Assembly (NCBI GenBank): GCA_038748775.1
Contig: JBCDIT010000015.1
Span: 1 to 64,000, forward strand
Direction: 5' to 3'
Length of the DNA stretch: 64,000 nt
Source: DAIQNV01 sp038748775
GTDB taxonomy: Bacteria > Planctomycetota > Phycisphaerae > Phycisphaerales > UBA1924
Shown: positions 16,492 to 24,889 of the stretch, one piece after another
Layout: each line of letters opens with the position of its first letter
Position numbering within the stretch: the stretch's first letter is position 1
Translations under genes and position numbers: made by a program
The notes under the pieces: model-generated
Seen by the model: the letters and a program-made list of their open reading frames with translations, nothing else
Told to the model about the DNA's origin: nothing
The model's database searches: none

Positions 16492-19373
16492 TACTCGACC
16501 CCGATGGCTTCGGCGTCACGATCGCAGAGCAGCGAACCGTCGCTCCGCTCGCGGACCGACGCATGACGCTTCCGGCTCCGCTCACAGCGAGGCTGCTCGC
16601 GGAGATCTTCAACCGCGACCCCGCTGGCCGAAGGGTCGACGCGTGCACGGCTCACCCCGCACAGGTCGGCGAGATCTTCGGCATCGAACTTCGCGAGCAC
16701 GCCGTTCGGGTCGTCGAACACCAGCCCGGCGTCCATCGCGTTCTCGACGCCGGTCGCCTTTGCCTCTTCGAGGGCCTTGAGCGCCGCGTCGCGCGCCGTC
16801 ATGACCAAGGCCCAGCTTTCGTCGACCCCGACTCCGTAGCCCTTGATGAAGTCCTCGAAGTGGATGCAGTCGTCGGGCGACTTCCCGGGCAGCTCGCGCC
16901 ACGCTTCGTCGGCGGTGTGAGGAAGGATCGGTGCGATCAGACGGCAAAGGCCATCGCAGATGTCGTATAGAGCGCTCTGCGTCGCGCGGCGACGGGCGCC
17001 GTCGGCCTTGTCGCAGTAGAGGCGGTCCTTGATCGCCGCGAGGTACACGCTGCTCATCGCGTCGTTGCAGAACCCGTAGAGCGTCTGGCTGGCGGTGCGG
17101 AAGTCGAACCGCTCGTACGCGTCGACCACGATCTTCGCGACGCGGTCGAACTCCCCGAGGGCCCAGGCTTCGAGCGAAGTGGGGGAGATCGACTTGAGGT
17201 CGACGCAGTGCGTTCCCACCTCGAAGTCGGCGATGTTCCCGAGCATGAAGCGGAGCGTGTTCCGCACCTTGCGGTACGCTTCGCCGGCGAGGTCGAAGAA
17301 CTCAGTGTCGACCTTCACGTCGCCCTCGTAGGGCGTCCCGCTGACCCACCAGCGGAGCACGTCGGCGCCGTACTTCTCGTACAGGTTCTCGATCGTGTGG
17401 CCCTTCGATTTGCTGAGCTTCTTGCCTTCCTTGTCGACGCAGAACCCGTGCGTGAACAGCGCGTCGTAGGGTGCCCGGCCGGTCACGCCCAGCGCCGGGA
17501 GCATGCTCGTCTGGAACCAGCCGCGGTGCTGGTCCGAGCCTTCGAGATACACAGTGATCGGGAAGTCTTCGCCGTCCGATCGCTCGCGCATTACGGCGTT
17601 CCAACTCGTCCCCGACTCGAACCACACGTCGAGGATGTCGGCGCCCTTGGTCAGGTCGGCGACCTCGACCGTCCCGTTTCGCACCTTCTCCGGGGCGTTC
17701 TCGTCGAGTTCCGGGTGATAGTGCTTCAGGAGCGTCTCGACCGGCTCGGTAAACCACGCGTCCGACCCTGCCTCGCGGAACCGGGCCGCGATGGCGACGA
17801 CCACCGCCTTGGTCATGAACGTCTCGCCACCCGTGTTCTCGGGGGTCGCGAAGGCCGGGATCGGAAGGCCCCAGGCACGCTGGCGGCTGATGCACCAGTC
17901 GGGCCGGCTTTCGAGCATGCCGCGCAGACGATTCCGCCCCCACGTCGGCAAGAACTTGAGTTGGTCCTCGCTCTCCGCGGTCGCGAGCGCCCGCTCCCGG
18001 AGCGAGCCGCCTCCGTCAAAGCCCATGTCAACGCCGATGAACCACTGCTCGGTGCACCGGAAGATGACCGGCGTCTTGCTCCGCCAGTCGTGCGGGTACG
18101 AGTGCATGAAACGATGCCCGTAGAACAGGTGCCCGCTCTCACGCAGACGATCGGTGATCGTCTCGTTCGCCTTCCAGATGCTCACGCCCTGGAGCCAGTC
18201 GGGGGTCGTGTCGTCGTACTTCCCGTTGCCCTGCACCGGGCAGTAGGTTGGCAGGCCGATGCGCAGCCCGGTCTGGTAGTCCTCGGTACCGTGACCCGGG
18301 GCGGTGTGCACGAGGCCGGTGCCGTCTTCGAGCGTCACGTACTCGGCGTCGACGATCGACCAGACCGCGTTGGTCTTCTCCGCCGGTTCGTCAAGGAACG
18401 CGTGCTTGTAGCGAAGGCCGACGAGCTTCGAGCCCTCGGTCATCGCGAGGATCTCGACGTCCTCGCTCTTCGCCGCTTCCGTCACCGGGCCGACTAGTTT
18501 CTCCGCGAGAACGGTGATGTTCCCGTCGATGCGAGTGAGCGCGTAGCGGATGTCGTTCTTGACCGCGATCGCTAGGTTCGCAGGGAGCGTCCAGGGTGTT
18601 GTCGTCCAGATCATGAAGCTGGGTGTTTGGCCGGGGCAATCGTCTTCGGAAACTCCGAACGCCTCGTACACCGCGTCGCCGTCCGCCGCTTCGAAGTCGA
18701 CGTACACGCTGAGGTCTTCTCGGTCTTGGTACTCCAGTTCCGCATCCGCGAGCGCCGTCTCGTTGGCGATCGACCAGTGGACCGGCTTGAGCGCTCGGAA
18801 CACCAAGCCCTTGGCAACCAGTTCTGCGAGCACCTCAAGCACCGCGCCCTCATAGGCCGGGAGCATTGTCAGATAAGGGTTCTCGTAGTCGGCGAGCGTG
18901 AGCAGTCGTTCCATCTGCCCGCGCTGGACGCCGACGTTCTCGTGCGCGTGCTCGGCGCACACCCGCCGCACGAACATCCGGGCCTCGTCGGGCGCCATGT
19001 CACCCAGCTTCTTCGACTTCCCCGACTTGACGAGCTTCTCCATCACCTTGTGCTCGATGGGCAAGCCGTGGCAGTCCCACCCGGGGACGAAGGGCACGTC
19101 GAAGCCCATCATCCCGCGGCTTCGGACGACGAAGTCCTTCAGCGTCTTGTTGAGCAAGTGGCCTAGGTGCAGCGAGCCGTTGGCGTAGGGCGGCCCGTCG
19201 TGGAAAACCCACCGCGGCGCCCCGGCGCGTTTCTCGCGGAGCTTGTCATACATCCCGAGCTTGGCCCAGCGTTCGAGGCTGGCCGGCTCGTTCTTCACGA
19301 GCCCCGCGCGCATGGGGAACTCGGTCTTCGGAAGGTTCAGAGTGTCCTTGAAGGACCGCTTGGTCTCGCTCAT
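16491..19373 (-). CDS. ileS: Isoleucyl-tRNA synthetase
   Basis: ATG 19373 follows G-A-G-G-G; the upstream extension to 19442 is not conserved. The product of about 960 aa has the class I signatures H-L-G-H (69-72, in Y-A-N-G-S-L-H-L-G-H) and K-K-L-S-K-S-K-G (about 645-652), a large CP1 editing insert (W-T-T-T-P-W-T-L-P-A-N) and W-C-I-S-R-Q-R-A-W-G-L-P-I-P. It charges tRNA-Ile in the cytoplasm. At the C-terminus the zinc-knuckle segment is recognisable (R-C-E-R-S-R-K-R-H and L-L-C-D-R-D-A-E-A-I), but each C-x-x-C pair has lost its second cysteine. The M24 peptidase gene follows with a one-base overlap. Confidence 0.97.
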   Translation of the reverse strand: MSETKRSFKDTLNLPKTEFPMRAGLVKNEPASLERWAKLGMYDKLREKRAGAPRWVFHDGPPYANGSLHLGHLLNKTLKDFVVRSRGMMGFDVPFVPGWDCHGLPIEHKVMEKLVKSGKSKKLGDMAPDEARMFVRRVCAEHAHENVGVQRGQMERLLTLADYENPYLTMLPAYEGAVLEVLAELVAKGLVFRALKPVHWSIANETALADAELEYQDREDLSVYVDFEAADGDAVYEAFGVSEDDCPGQTPSFMIWTTTPWTLPANLAIAVKNDIRYALTRIDGNITVLAEKLVGPVTEAAKSEDVEILAMTEGSKLVGLRYKHAFLDEPAEKTNAVWSIVDAEYVTLEDGTGLVHTAPGHGTEDYQTGLRIGLPTYCPVQGNGKYDDTTPDWLQGVSIWKANETITDRLRESGHLFYGHRFMHSYPHDWRSKTPVIFRCTEQWFIGVDMGFDGGGSLRERALATAESEDQLKFLPTWGRNRLRGMLESRPDWCISRQRAWGLPIPAFATPENTGGETFMTKAVVVAIAARFREAGSDAWFTEPVETLLKHYHPELDENAPEKVRNGTVEVADLTKGADILDVWFESGTSWNAVMRERSDGEDFPITVYLEGSDQHRGWFQTSMLPALGVTGRAPYDALFTHGFCVDKEGKKLSKSKGHTIENLYEKYGADVLRWWVSGTPYEGDVKVDTEFFDLAGEAYRKVRNTLRFMLGNIADFEVGTHCVDLKSISPTSLEAWALGEFDRVAKIVVDAYERFDFRTASQTLYGFCNDAMSSVYLAAIKDRLYCDKADGARRRATQSALYDICDGLCRLIAPILPHTADEAWRELPGKSPDDCIHFEDFIKGYGVGVDESWALVMTARDAALKALEEAKATGVENAMDAGLVFDDPNGVLAKFDAEDLADLCGVSRARVDPSASGVAVEDLREQPRCERSRKRHASVRERSDGSLLCDRDAEAIGVE

Positions 19374-19512
19374 CACGCCCTCGGAGTCATACAGACATCG
19401 CTCAACGCAGGCCCAACCGTGAGCCCGGGTTCGATGATGCACACACTCTAGAGCCGTGACGACCCCGACTCGCGAGCGTGGCCGAACCCGCTCGCGAAAC
19501 GCTCTAGGTCGA

Positions 19513-20055
19513 CTATTTGTGCTCGAAAATCGTCTGCGTGCGGAGCACGATCCCGCCGGCCGGAATCAGGTGGTAGCTCTGCACGTGCATTTCCTTGCTG
19601 AACCGCTGGACGTCGAGGACGCTCAGGCCCGAGCCGGACTCTTCGTCCCACTGATGGGTCAGGGCATCGACCTCGCCGGCGTAGTCCAGCATTTCTTCGA
19701 AGGTCGCGATGAACAGGTTCTCGCTGAGCTGCTCGGTCTGCACCGTCGTCATGTAGCCCATTTTGACGCGATCGAAGCTGGTGTCGAAGTCGCGCTCGCC
19801 GGCACAGAGAAAGGCCGCGACGACACCTGTATCGGGGAGTTTGTTTTCTTGGTCCGTCACCAGTTCGGTAATGCACGCCCCGTCGTGCTCGAACCGGAGA
19901 GCGTGCCCGCCGGGCATGATCCACGATTCCAACTCGTACCCGCCGTGTTCGATCGAGCGGCGTTTGCGGAGCTCGAACAACTCGGGGTGAAGAGCCCGGT
20001 CGTACACCACCACCTGGTACGTCTGAAGACTGTTCTGTTTGGTCGCCTGGTTCAC
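19513..20055 (-). CDS. Conserved protein of unknown function (DUF2617-like)
   Basis: GTG 20055 lies 7 bases after G-G-G-G-A-G; a longer frame to 20166 reads through a leader hairpin and looks spurious. The product is about 180 aa. Notable segments are V-V-V-Y-D-R-A-L-H-P-E-L-F-E, the G-Y-E-L-E-S-W-I-M-P-G-G-H stretch, C-I-T-E-L-V-T-D-Q-E and C-A-G-E-R-D-F-D. From memory this resembles the DUF2617 family of actinobacteria and planctomycetes, with unknown function. No membrane segment or signal. It is a single gene on the minus strand behind ileS. Confidence 0.75.
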   Translation of the reverse strand: MNQATKQNSLQTYQVVVYDRALHPELFELRKRRSIEHGGYELESWIMPGGHALRFEHDGACITELVTDQENKLPDTGVVAAFLCAGERDFDTSFDRVKMGYMTTVQTEQLSENLFIATFEEMLDYAGEVDALTHQWDEESGSGLSVLDVQRFSKEMHVQSYHLIPAGGIVLRTQTIFEHK

Positions 20056-20136
20056 AGCGTTGCTCCCCGTGCGCTCAAGGCGGCATCCCCAGCCCGCCTT
20101 GCGCGCTCGTGCGCGTGGGATCCGTGCCCGGTTTTG

Positions 20137-20159
20137 CGGTCGGAACTCCTTTCCGACCG
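20137..20159 (-). other. Leader hairpin presenting a Shine-Dalgarno-like loop
   Basis: Perfect 9-bp arms CGGTCGGAA / TTCCGACCG enclose a 5-base loop. On the minus strand the loop region reads A-A-G-G-A-G. It lies about 80 bases upstream of GTG 20055. The remaining gap to 20387 shows an AT-richer stretch near 20270-20350 (run of T at 20342-20348) that may hold promoters for both flanking genes, but no further gene. Confidence 0.35.
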
Positions 20160-20387
20160 AACTCATTCAGCACGAAGACGAAATGCCGCCGATTGGGTTG
20201 CCGATGATCCAGTCACTTGAACACAAAGCTCACAAACTGGTCGCCGGTCGTACGGTAGCGTTCCCGCCAGACCACAACATATGAGATATAGCGTGGCTGT
20301 GTCTACAAGAATGTTGCAGGTTTCCGGGACATCAAATGGCCTTTTTTTCAAGTCTTTGACAAACCCTGAGCGAAACGGGAGTTCGGT

Positions 20388-22553
20388 GTGACGCCCGAAG
20401 AGCTCAATCGGAAACGCCGCGCAGCACTCGCTGCGGTGAACCTCCCCGATCGGGTGCATCTCATCGGACAGGCGATGCGCTTCGCCGATCCTGACGAGGC
20501 CGAAGTCCTCGCAATCGAACTCATCGAAGCCACGCACCGGCTCCGAGACGACCCACCGACTTGGGTAAATCACGTCACCCGCGGCTGGGCCTCGACACTC
20601 GTGCCCCGCGACTGGCGTGCGAGCATCGAAAAGCGCTGGGGGAAACCCGCGGTTCGTCGGGCGGCCCTTTGTCTCGCCGGCCGTTGGACCGAACTTACCG
20701 AGCCAACCCGTCGCCTCGCGGCCGCCGCGTTTGACCGACAGTGGCGTGCAGCGCTTTTCGACATGGCGACGCACCCTCAGCACTCGGTCGATGTTCGACA
20801 ACTCGCCGGTCTCGCGGCCGCGGCGTCGTCAACTCCAACGCCCACCGATCCGGTTGTCTTCTCGGATTTGCTCGAGCATCTCTCGCCCGACATCATCGAG
20901 TCCGCATCCGCGGCCCTCGGTCGCATGATCGCCGCCCGGGTGGTCAGCCTGGGTGAAGGTCTCGGAAACGCGAGGCAGCACGCCGACCTGATCGACGAGA
21001 TCACTTCCGGTCATGGTCCATGCAACGCCCCTCCGCCGGACGAGCGGCTCGCGACGGCGTTGAACGACGCGATCCGGACCGTGGGCGATCACCGACGCCG
21101 GGAGTTGCTGACGGGTGCTGTTCTCTTTGCTGTGAGCGACAGCCCCGAGGCCGGGGTCGTCGCCGAGTGGCTCCGTCCCCACACGGACTCGGATGATGGA
21201 GCGCGGGAGTTCGCAACAGCGTTCAAGCGCAGCAAGGCGCCCGTCGTCCGCGCCGCCGCGTGGAGGTGGCTCGACGGCTTCGGGGCTGACGCCGTGATGC
21301 TCGAAAGGCTCGGGAACGCGAACGGCCGACACGACCATGACGCGCTGCTCGATGCATGGCATCTGGTCTTCCGGCCAGAGCGGGCGTCGAGAGCGCGCCC
21401 GCTGCTCGCGTCGCGCGCCGCTTCGGAGAAGGCCCTGCCCGACCACTCCGATCTCGCTCTGATGCGCGATAGACAGCGGCTCGGCCTCGTTCACCTCGTC
21501 GACGGCCTGCGTGCCCCCGACGATGTTCGGTCGACGAGGCTCGTCGCCCGTTTGAACGATCCGTCGCCGATCGTCCGCCTGGCCTCGGCCCGGGCCGCAA
21601 CGCACAGCGATCTGGCCGACTGGTGCTTCGACGCCTCCGAGCCGGTCGCGCGTTCCGCGACGCTCCGGTGGACGCGCCCGACGACGACAGCCGCGGCGCC
21701 ATCGGATGACAGCCGCCGTCGGCTCGCCCGCACGCTCGCGAAGAGCCCCCATCGCTCGGTGAGGTCGATCGCGGTCGACGCCCTGGCGTCACTCGAGTCA
21801 TGGGCGCAGGTCACTCCATCGACCGCGCTGCGGCTTCGGGCGTGGCATCTCGCCGAGCCGGAAGCCGCCGTCACCGGAATCCGCGAGCGACTGAGGTCGC
21901 CGTCCGCGGCGAGCCGCATCACAACGATCCGCCTTGCCGACCGGGCCGGTCTCTCCTTTGCGATCGAGTCTGACCTCATCGCCTCGACGCGACTCTCATC
22001 GTCGGACCTCGCCGACAGCGAACGGGTCGCCGCGACGGCGGTGCGGGCGCTGCGCCGGGTCTCGACCAAGACGGCCCGCCGCGCTGTTCGCACGGCGCTC
22101 GAGGCCGAGGACGCCAGGGTCCGGGCGAACGCGGTCGAATCGCTCTCGATCTCGGAGGCCTCGGATCCGAGCGCGTACGCGTCACTGGTCGAGTTGAAGG
22201 ACGACGGGGCGCATCGCACCCGGGCGAACGCGCTGCGGGCGTTGCTGTCGCCGCCCGGAGCGATGTCCAGCGGTCGGTTGTTCGAACCCGAGGGTGTCGA
22301 GTCGCTGGAGCGGATGCTGGGCGATGATCGCCGCGAGCACCGGCTCGCCGCGATGTGGCTCGCCGAGCGGACGCTATGCGGAGGAGGGGCGTCCCGCTTA
22401 GGGCCTTCGTTCGATCCGCTGGCCCGTCGTGTCGCGAGCATCGCGCGAGATGATGACGACGCCGCGGTTCGCGCGAGAGGTATTCGATGCGCCAGTCGAC
22501 TGCTGGGTGAGATCCGGGCCGATCGAGCAGATCTCGAAGGGGTTCCGGCATGA
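20388..22553 (+). CDS. Large HEAT-repeat-like protein of unknown function
   Basis: GTG 20388 has G-G-G-A-G about 6 bases upstream. The 721-aa product is almost entirely helical, Ala/Arg/Asp-rich, with repeated motifs of the type L-x-D-P-S-P-x-V-R-x-x-A-x-x-A (for example L-N-D-P-S-P-I-V-R-L-A-S-A-R-A and L-E-A-E-D-A-R-V-R-A-N-A-V-E-S-L). These suggest HEAT or armadillo-type units, most clearly from residue 380 to the end. It has no signal peptide, so it is probably a cytoplasmic scaffold. Its stop overlaps the start of the small membrane protein gene by four bases, so the two are probably functional partners. The N-terminal half shows no recognised motif. Confidence 0.7.
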   Translation: MTPEELNRKRRAALAAVNLPDRVHLIGQAMRFADPDEAEVLAIELIEATHRLRDDPPTWVNHVTRGWASTLVPRDWRASIEKRWGKPAVRRAALCLAGRWTELTEPTRRLAAAAFDRQWRAALFDMATHPQHSVDVRQLAGLAAAASSTPTPTDPVVFSDLLEHLSPDIIESASAALGRMIAARVVSLGEGLGNARQHADLIDEITSGHGPCNAPPPDERLATALNDAIRTVGDHRRRELLTGAVLFAVSDSPEAGVVAEWLRPHTDSDDGAREFATAFKRSKAPVVRAAAWRWLDGFGADAVMLERLGNANGRHDHDALLDAWHLVFRPERASRARPLLASRAASEKALPDHSDLALMRDRQRLGLVHLVDGLRAPDDVRSTRLVARLNDPSPIVRLASARAATHSDLADWCFDASEPVARSATLRWTRPTTTAAAPSDDSRRRLARTLAKSPHRSVRSIAVDALASLESWAQVTPSTALRLRAWHLAEPEAAVTGIRERLRSPSAASRITTIRLADRAGLSFAIESDLIASTRLSSSDLADSERVAATAVRALRRVSTKTARRAVRTALEAEDARVRANAVESLSISEASDPSAYASLVELKDDGAHRTRANALRALLSPPGAMSSGRLFEPEGVESLERMLGDDRREHRLAAMWLAERTLCGGGASRLGPSFDPLARRVASIARDDDDAAVRARGIRCASRLLGEIRADRADLEGVPA

Positions 22554-22945
22554 CTCCTGTCGAACTCGTCGTCCCAGAGGTCACTCAGATCGCGGGCGCT
22601 TCGAGCGAATCAACGCTGGGGCTGCTCGCACAGGGTGTCATGCTCGCCGCCGTCGGGGTGTGCACGTTGCTCTTGGTCGCGATCCGCTTACTCCGACCGT
22701 TGAGCCCCGACGGCGCCGCTAAACGTGCCTTCAACAAGGCGGCGGGGGCCATGGGGCTCGGTGCCGACGAGCGGGCGACGCTGGAAGCGATGAGTCGAAC
22801 GAGCGACGTCGAGCCCGGCGCGCTCCTCCTCAGCGAAAGGGCCCTGCGGCTCGCGAGGGTCGCCTCGCTCGCTTCGACAACCGAAGCCGGCCCGCTCTCG
22901 TCGGGCAGGATCAAGCGGGCCTGCGCCGCCCTCGGGGTCGACTAG
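22550..22945 (+). CDS. Small single-pass membrane protein of unknown function
   Basis: A 131-aa product translationally coupled (ATGA) to the HEAT-like gene. One hydrophobic helix (about 24-46: L-L-A-Q-G-V-M-L-A-A-V-G-V-C-T-L-L-L-V-A) is followed by R-L-L-R-P-L-S-P-D-G-A-A-K-R-A-F and an 80-residue cytosolic helical tail. It may anchor the HEAT-like partner to the membrane. No family recognised. Confidence 0.68.
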   Translation: MTPVELVVPEVTQIAGASSESTLGLLAQGVMLAAVGVCTLLLVAIRLLRPLSPDGAAKRAFNKAAGAMGLGADERATLEAMSRTSDVEPGALLLSERALRLARVASLASTTEAGPLSSGRIKRACAALGVD

Positions 22946-22993
22946 AGTCGCTTCGCTGAACATGCCGCGACGGAGTGATCAAACCTGCTCTCG

Positions 22994-23878
22994 TCAGTCC
23001 TTCGGTGGCGCCGAAGGCTCGGCGAATGTTTCCTCGTTGCGCAGTCGTCTCGCGAGATCGGCGAGGATCCGGTCCTCGTAGACCAACAGGAAGTGCGAGA
23101 AGTTCATCCGCCCGGGCACCCAAATGGGTTCGCGACCGGGCGGCGCGGTATTCGTCGCGCCAACGAGCCGGTCGTGCAGCGCCGCGTAGGGCACGAGCGT
23201 GTACCGCTCGTAGTCGCCCCTTAGGTTGAGCCCTGTAATGAACCGACTCCCGGGTCGCATGGCCGAAGAGGCTTCGTCGATGCGGACATGCGCCGCCAGC
23301 CTCGCGCCTCGGTGCGGGGTCGCGAACGTAAACAGACGCTTGATGTTGAGCCGCCTGCCCGCCGGATCGCCTCGGTGTTTCGGGTCTTCGGCCGCGACGC
23401 GCGCGACAAGCCCACCCATCGAGATCGCGACGACGTCGACCTCCGTCGTGAAGACCGGATCGTCGGTCGGGAAATGCTCGTCGGCGAGTTCGATGACCCT
23501 CTGAGCCGGGTCTTCGATGGTGTCGGCAAACTGGTACGACGTGTACACGACCATGTGCTCGGGAGCGCCGGTCAACTCGAGGATCGACTCGGCCAGGTCC
23601 TTCGCATTCACCGGTGGCGAGCGGTACCCGCTGAGCACGAGGATGGGGCGTTCGAGTTCGATCGGATCGGAGCGCATCCGGTCGAGGTCGGCTTCGATGT
23701 CGCTGTCAGGAACGGTGTAGGCGGGGTTCTCTGCGGGGAGATGCACGCACGAACTGAGGGCGACGAGACCGGTGACGGTCGCCGTGATCGCGAGGGCTTG
23801 CGCGAGGCGGGCCTTCCACGAGCGCCGCTTCTTGGGCGTCGTCGCGTCGGGCGTCGGTTGGGGTGCGGTGTCAGTCAC
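22994..23878 (-). CDS. Lipoprotein-like alpha/beta hydrolase (lipase/esterase), copy 2
   Basis: A 294-aa product starting at GTG 23878, overlapping the upstream stop by four bases. A long basic N-terminus precedes a hydrophobic helix and a lipobox-like L-S-S-C. The hydrolase domain contains P-I-L-V-L-S-G-Y, the nucleophile elbow A-I-S-M-G-G (V-V-A-I-S-M-G-G-L-V-A-R) and A-T-P-H-R-G-A, typical of PGAP1/lipase-like folds. The last third has S-H-F-L-L as the probable catalytic histidine. It is a paralogue of the next gene upstream. Substrate unknown; location probably outer face of a membrane. Confidence 0.78.
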   Translation of the reverse strand: MTDTAPQPTPDATTPKKRRSWKARLAQALAITATVTGLVALSSCVHLPAENPAYTVPDSDIEADLDRMRSDPIELERPILVLSGYRSPPVNAKDLAESILELTGAPEHMVVYTSYQFADTIEDPAQRVIELADEHFPTDDPVFTTEVDVVAISMGGLVARVAAEDPKHRGDPAGRRLNIKRLFTFATPHRGARLAAHVRIDEASSAMRPGSRFITGLNLRGDYERYTLVPYAALHDRLVGATNTAPPGREPIWVPGRMNFSHFLLVYEDRILADLARRLRNEETFAEPSAPPKD

Positions 23879-24720
23879 GGACTCGTCGTTTCGATTTCCT
23901 CGGTCCGTGTTTCAGATCCGACGCGAGAACCCACCGGGCCGGTGAAAAGAGGCGATTCTCCCCGAAGACGCAGGGCGATATCGGTCAGGATCATTTCATC
24001 ACGATGAACAAACTGGTGGGAGCCCCAGGTCCGTCCTCGGACCCAGAGTGGCTCGCCCTCCCAGTCGGTGGGGGTGGTGTGCTCTTCACCGACGACTCCA
24101 TCGCCCTTCACCGCGTACGGGAACAGCTCGTAGTCCTCAGGGTCGTTCTCGTCGAGCCAGGCGAGGTAGGGCGAACCGGGCTTCAGGTCGGTGATTGTTT
24201 CATCGACCCATCCGAAGTGCTGGCTCACGTTGGCGCCGGTGTGCGGCGCCGCGAGCGTGAACATGCGATTCGCGTCGAGGCGGACCCACCGAACGCTCGG
24301 GATCGTCGCGTGTCGCGCCGTGACGCCCCCGAGCGAGAGGGCGACGACGTCGACTTCGGGTGTTTCGACCGCTGGGTTGCCGTCGTTGAGCTGCTTGTTG
24401 ACGAGTTCGGTCAGCTCGACCGCGGACTCTTGAAAGTTGGCCGGGGCGGTGGAACTGAAGACGACGAAGTCGTCGATGTTCCCCGAGGTGAGTCTGGCGA
24501 GTGTCATCGCGATGTCCGCGCTGCCGAGCCCCGGGTCCCCGAGCCCAGCCAGCACCACAACCGGGCGTTCGAGCTCGACCGGGTTGTTTCTGAGCTCGAC
24601 ACGGATCGAGGTCAGATCGCGATCGCTCACGAGAAGGCGCGGGTTCTCAGCACCGGTCTTGTGGCACGCCCCGAGGAACGCGGCCGCGACAGTCAGGGCG
24701 ATAGCAGGGAGGAATTTCAT
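23875..24720 (-). CDS. Lipoprotein alpha/beta hydrolase (lipase/esterase), copy 1
   Basis: A 281-aa product with a classic lipoprotein signal: M-K-F-L-P-A-I-A-L-T-V-A-A-A-F-L-G-A-C, lipobox L-G-A-C. It is followed by P-V-V-V-L-A-G-L, nucleophile elbow V-V-A-L-S-L-G-G-V-T-A-R, A-A-P-H-T-G-A and S-H-Q-F-V-H with the probable catalytic histidine. It is paralogous to the downstream gene, sharing V-E-L-E-R-P-V/I-V-L and V-D-V-V-A-x-S-x-G-G. The two genes overlap by four bases and form an operon. Compared with its paralogue it has the cleaner lipobox. Confidence 0.8.
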   Translation of the reverse strand: MKFLPAIALTVAAAFLGACHKTGAENPRLLVSDRDLTSIRVELRNNPVELERPVVVLAGLGDPGLGSADIAMTLARLTSGNIDDFVVFSSTAPANFQESAVELTELVNKQLNDGNPAVETPEVDVVALSLGGVTARHATIPSVRWVRLDANRMFTLAAPHTGANVSQHFGWVDETITDLKPGSPYLAWLDENDPEDYELFPYAVKGDGVVGEEHTTPTDWEGEPLWVRGRTWGSHQFVHRDEMILTDIALRLRGESPLFTGPVGSRVGSETRTEEIETTSP

Positions 24721-24889
24721 ACCTCAATCGTACGGGATTCGGGTGCCCGGCTTTCGTGCTTCGTTGAAAGCCACCTGAGGTGGTCGTCGTCTGAGACTTC
24801 CCAGAATTCTGGAAACAGCCCGCTGCCCGTCTTCGCACACTCGAACCGCGCATGAAACCACGCCCGGGGGGTGATACGCCGGTTCGAGG

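Noticed and set aside
17208..18497. 429-codon plus-strand ORF antisense to ileS
   Set aside because: Mirror frame of a high-GC conserved gene; its product is Arg/Val/Leu-rich with no domain, and ileS fully explains the DNA.
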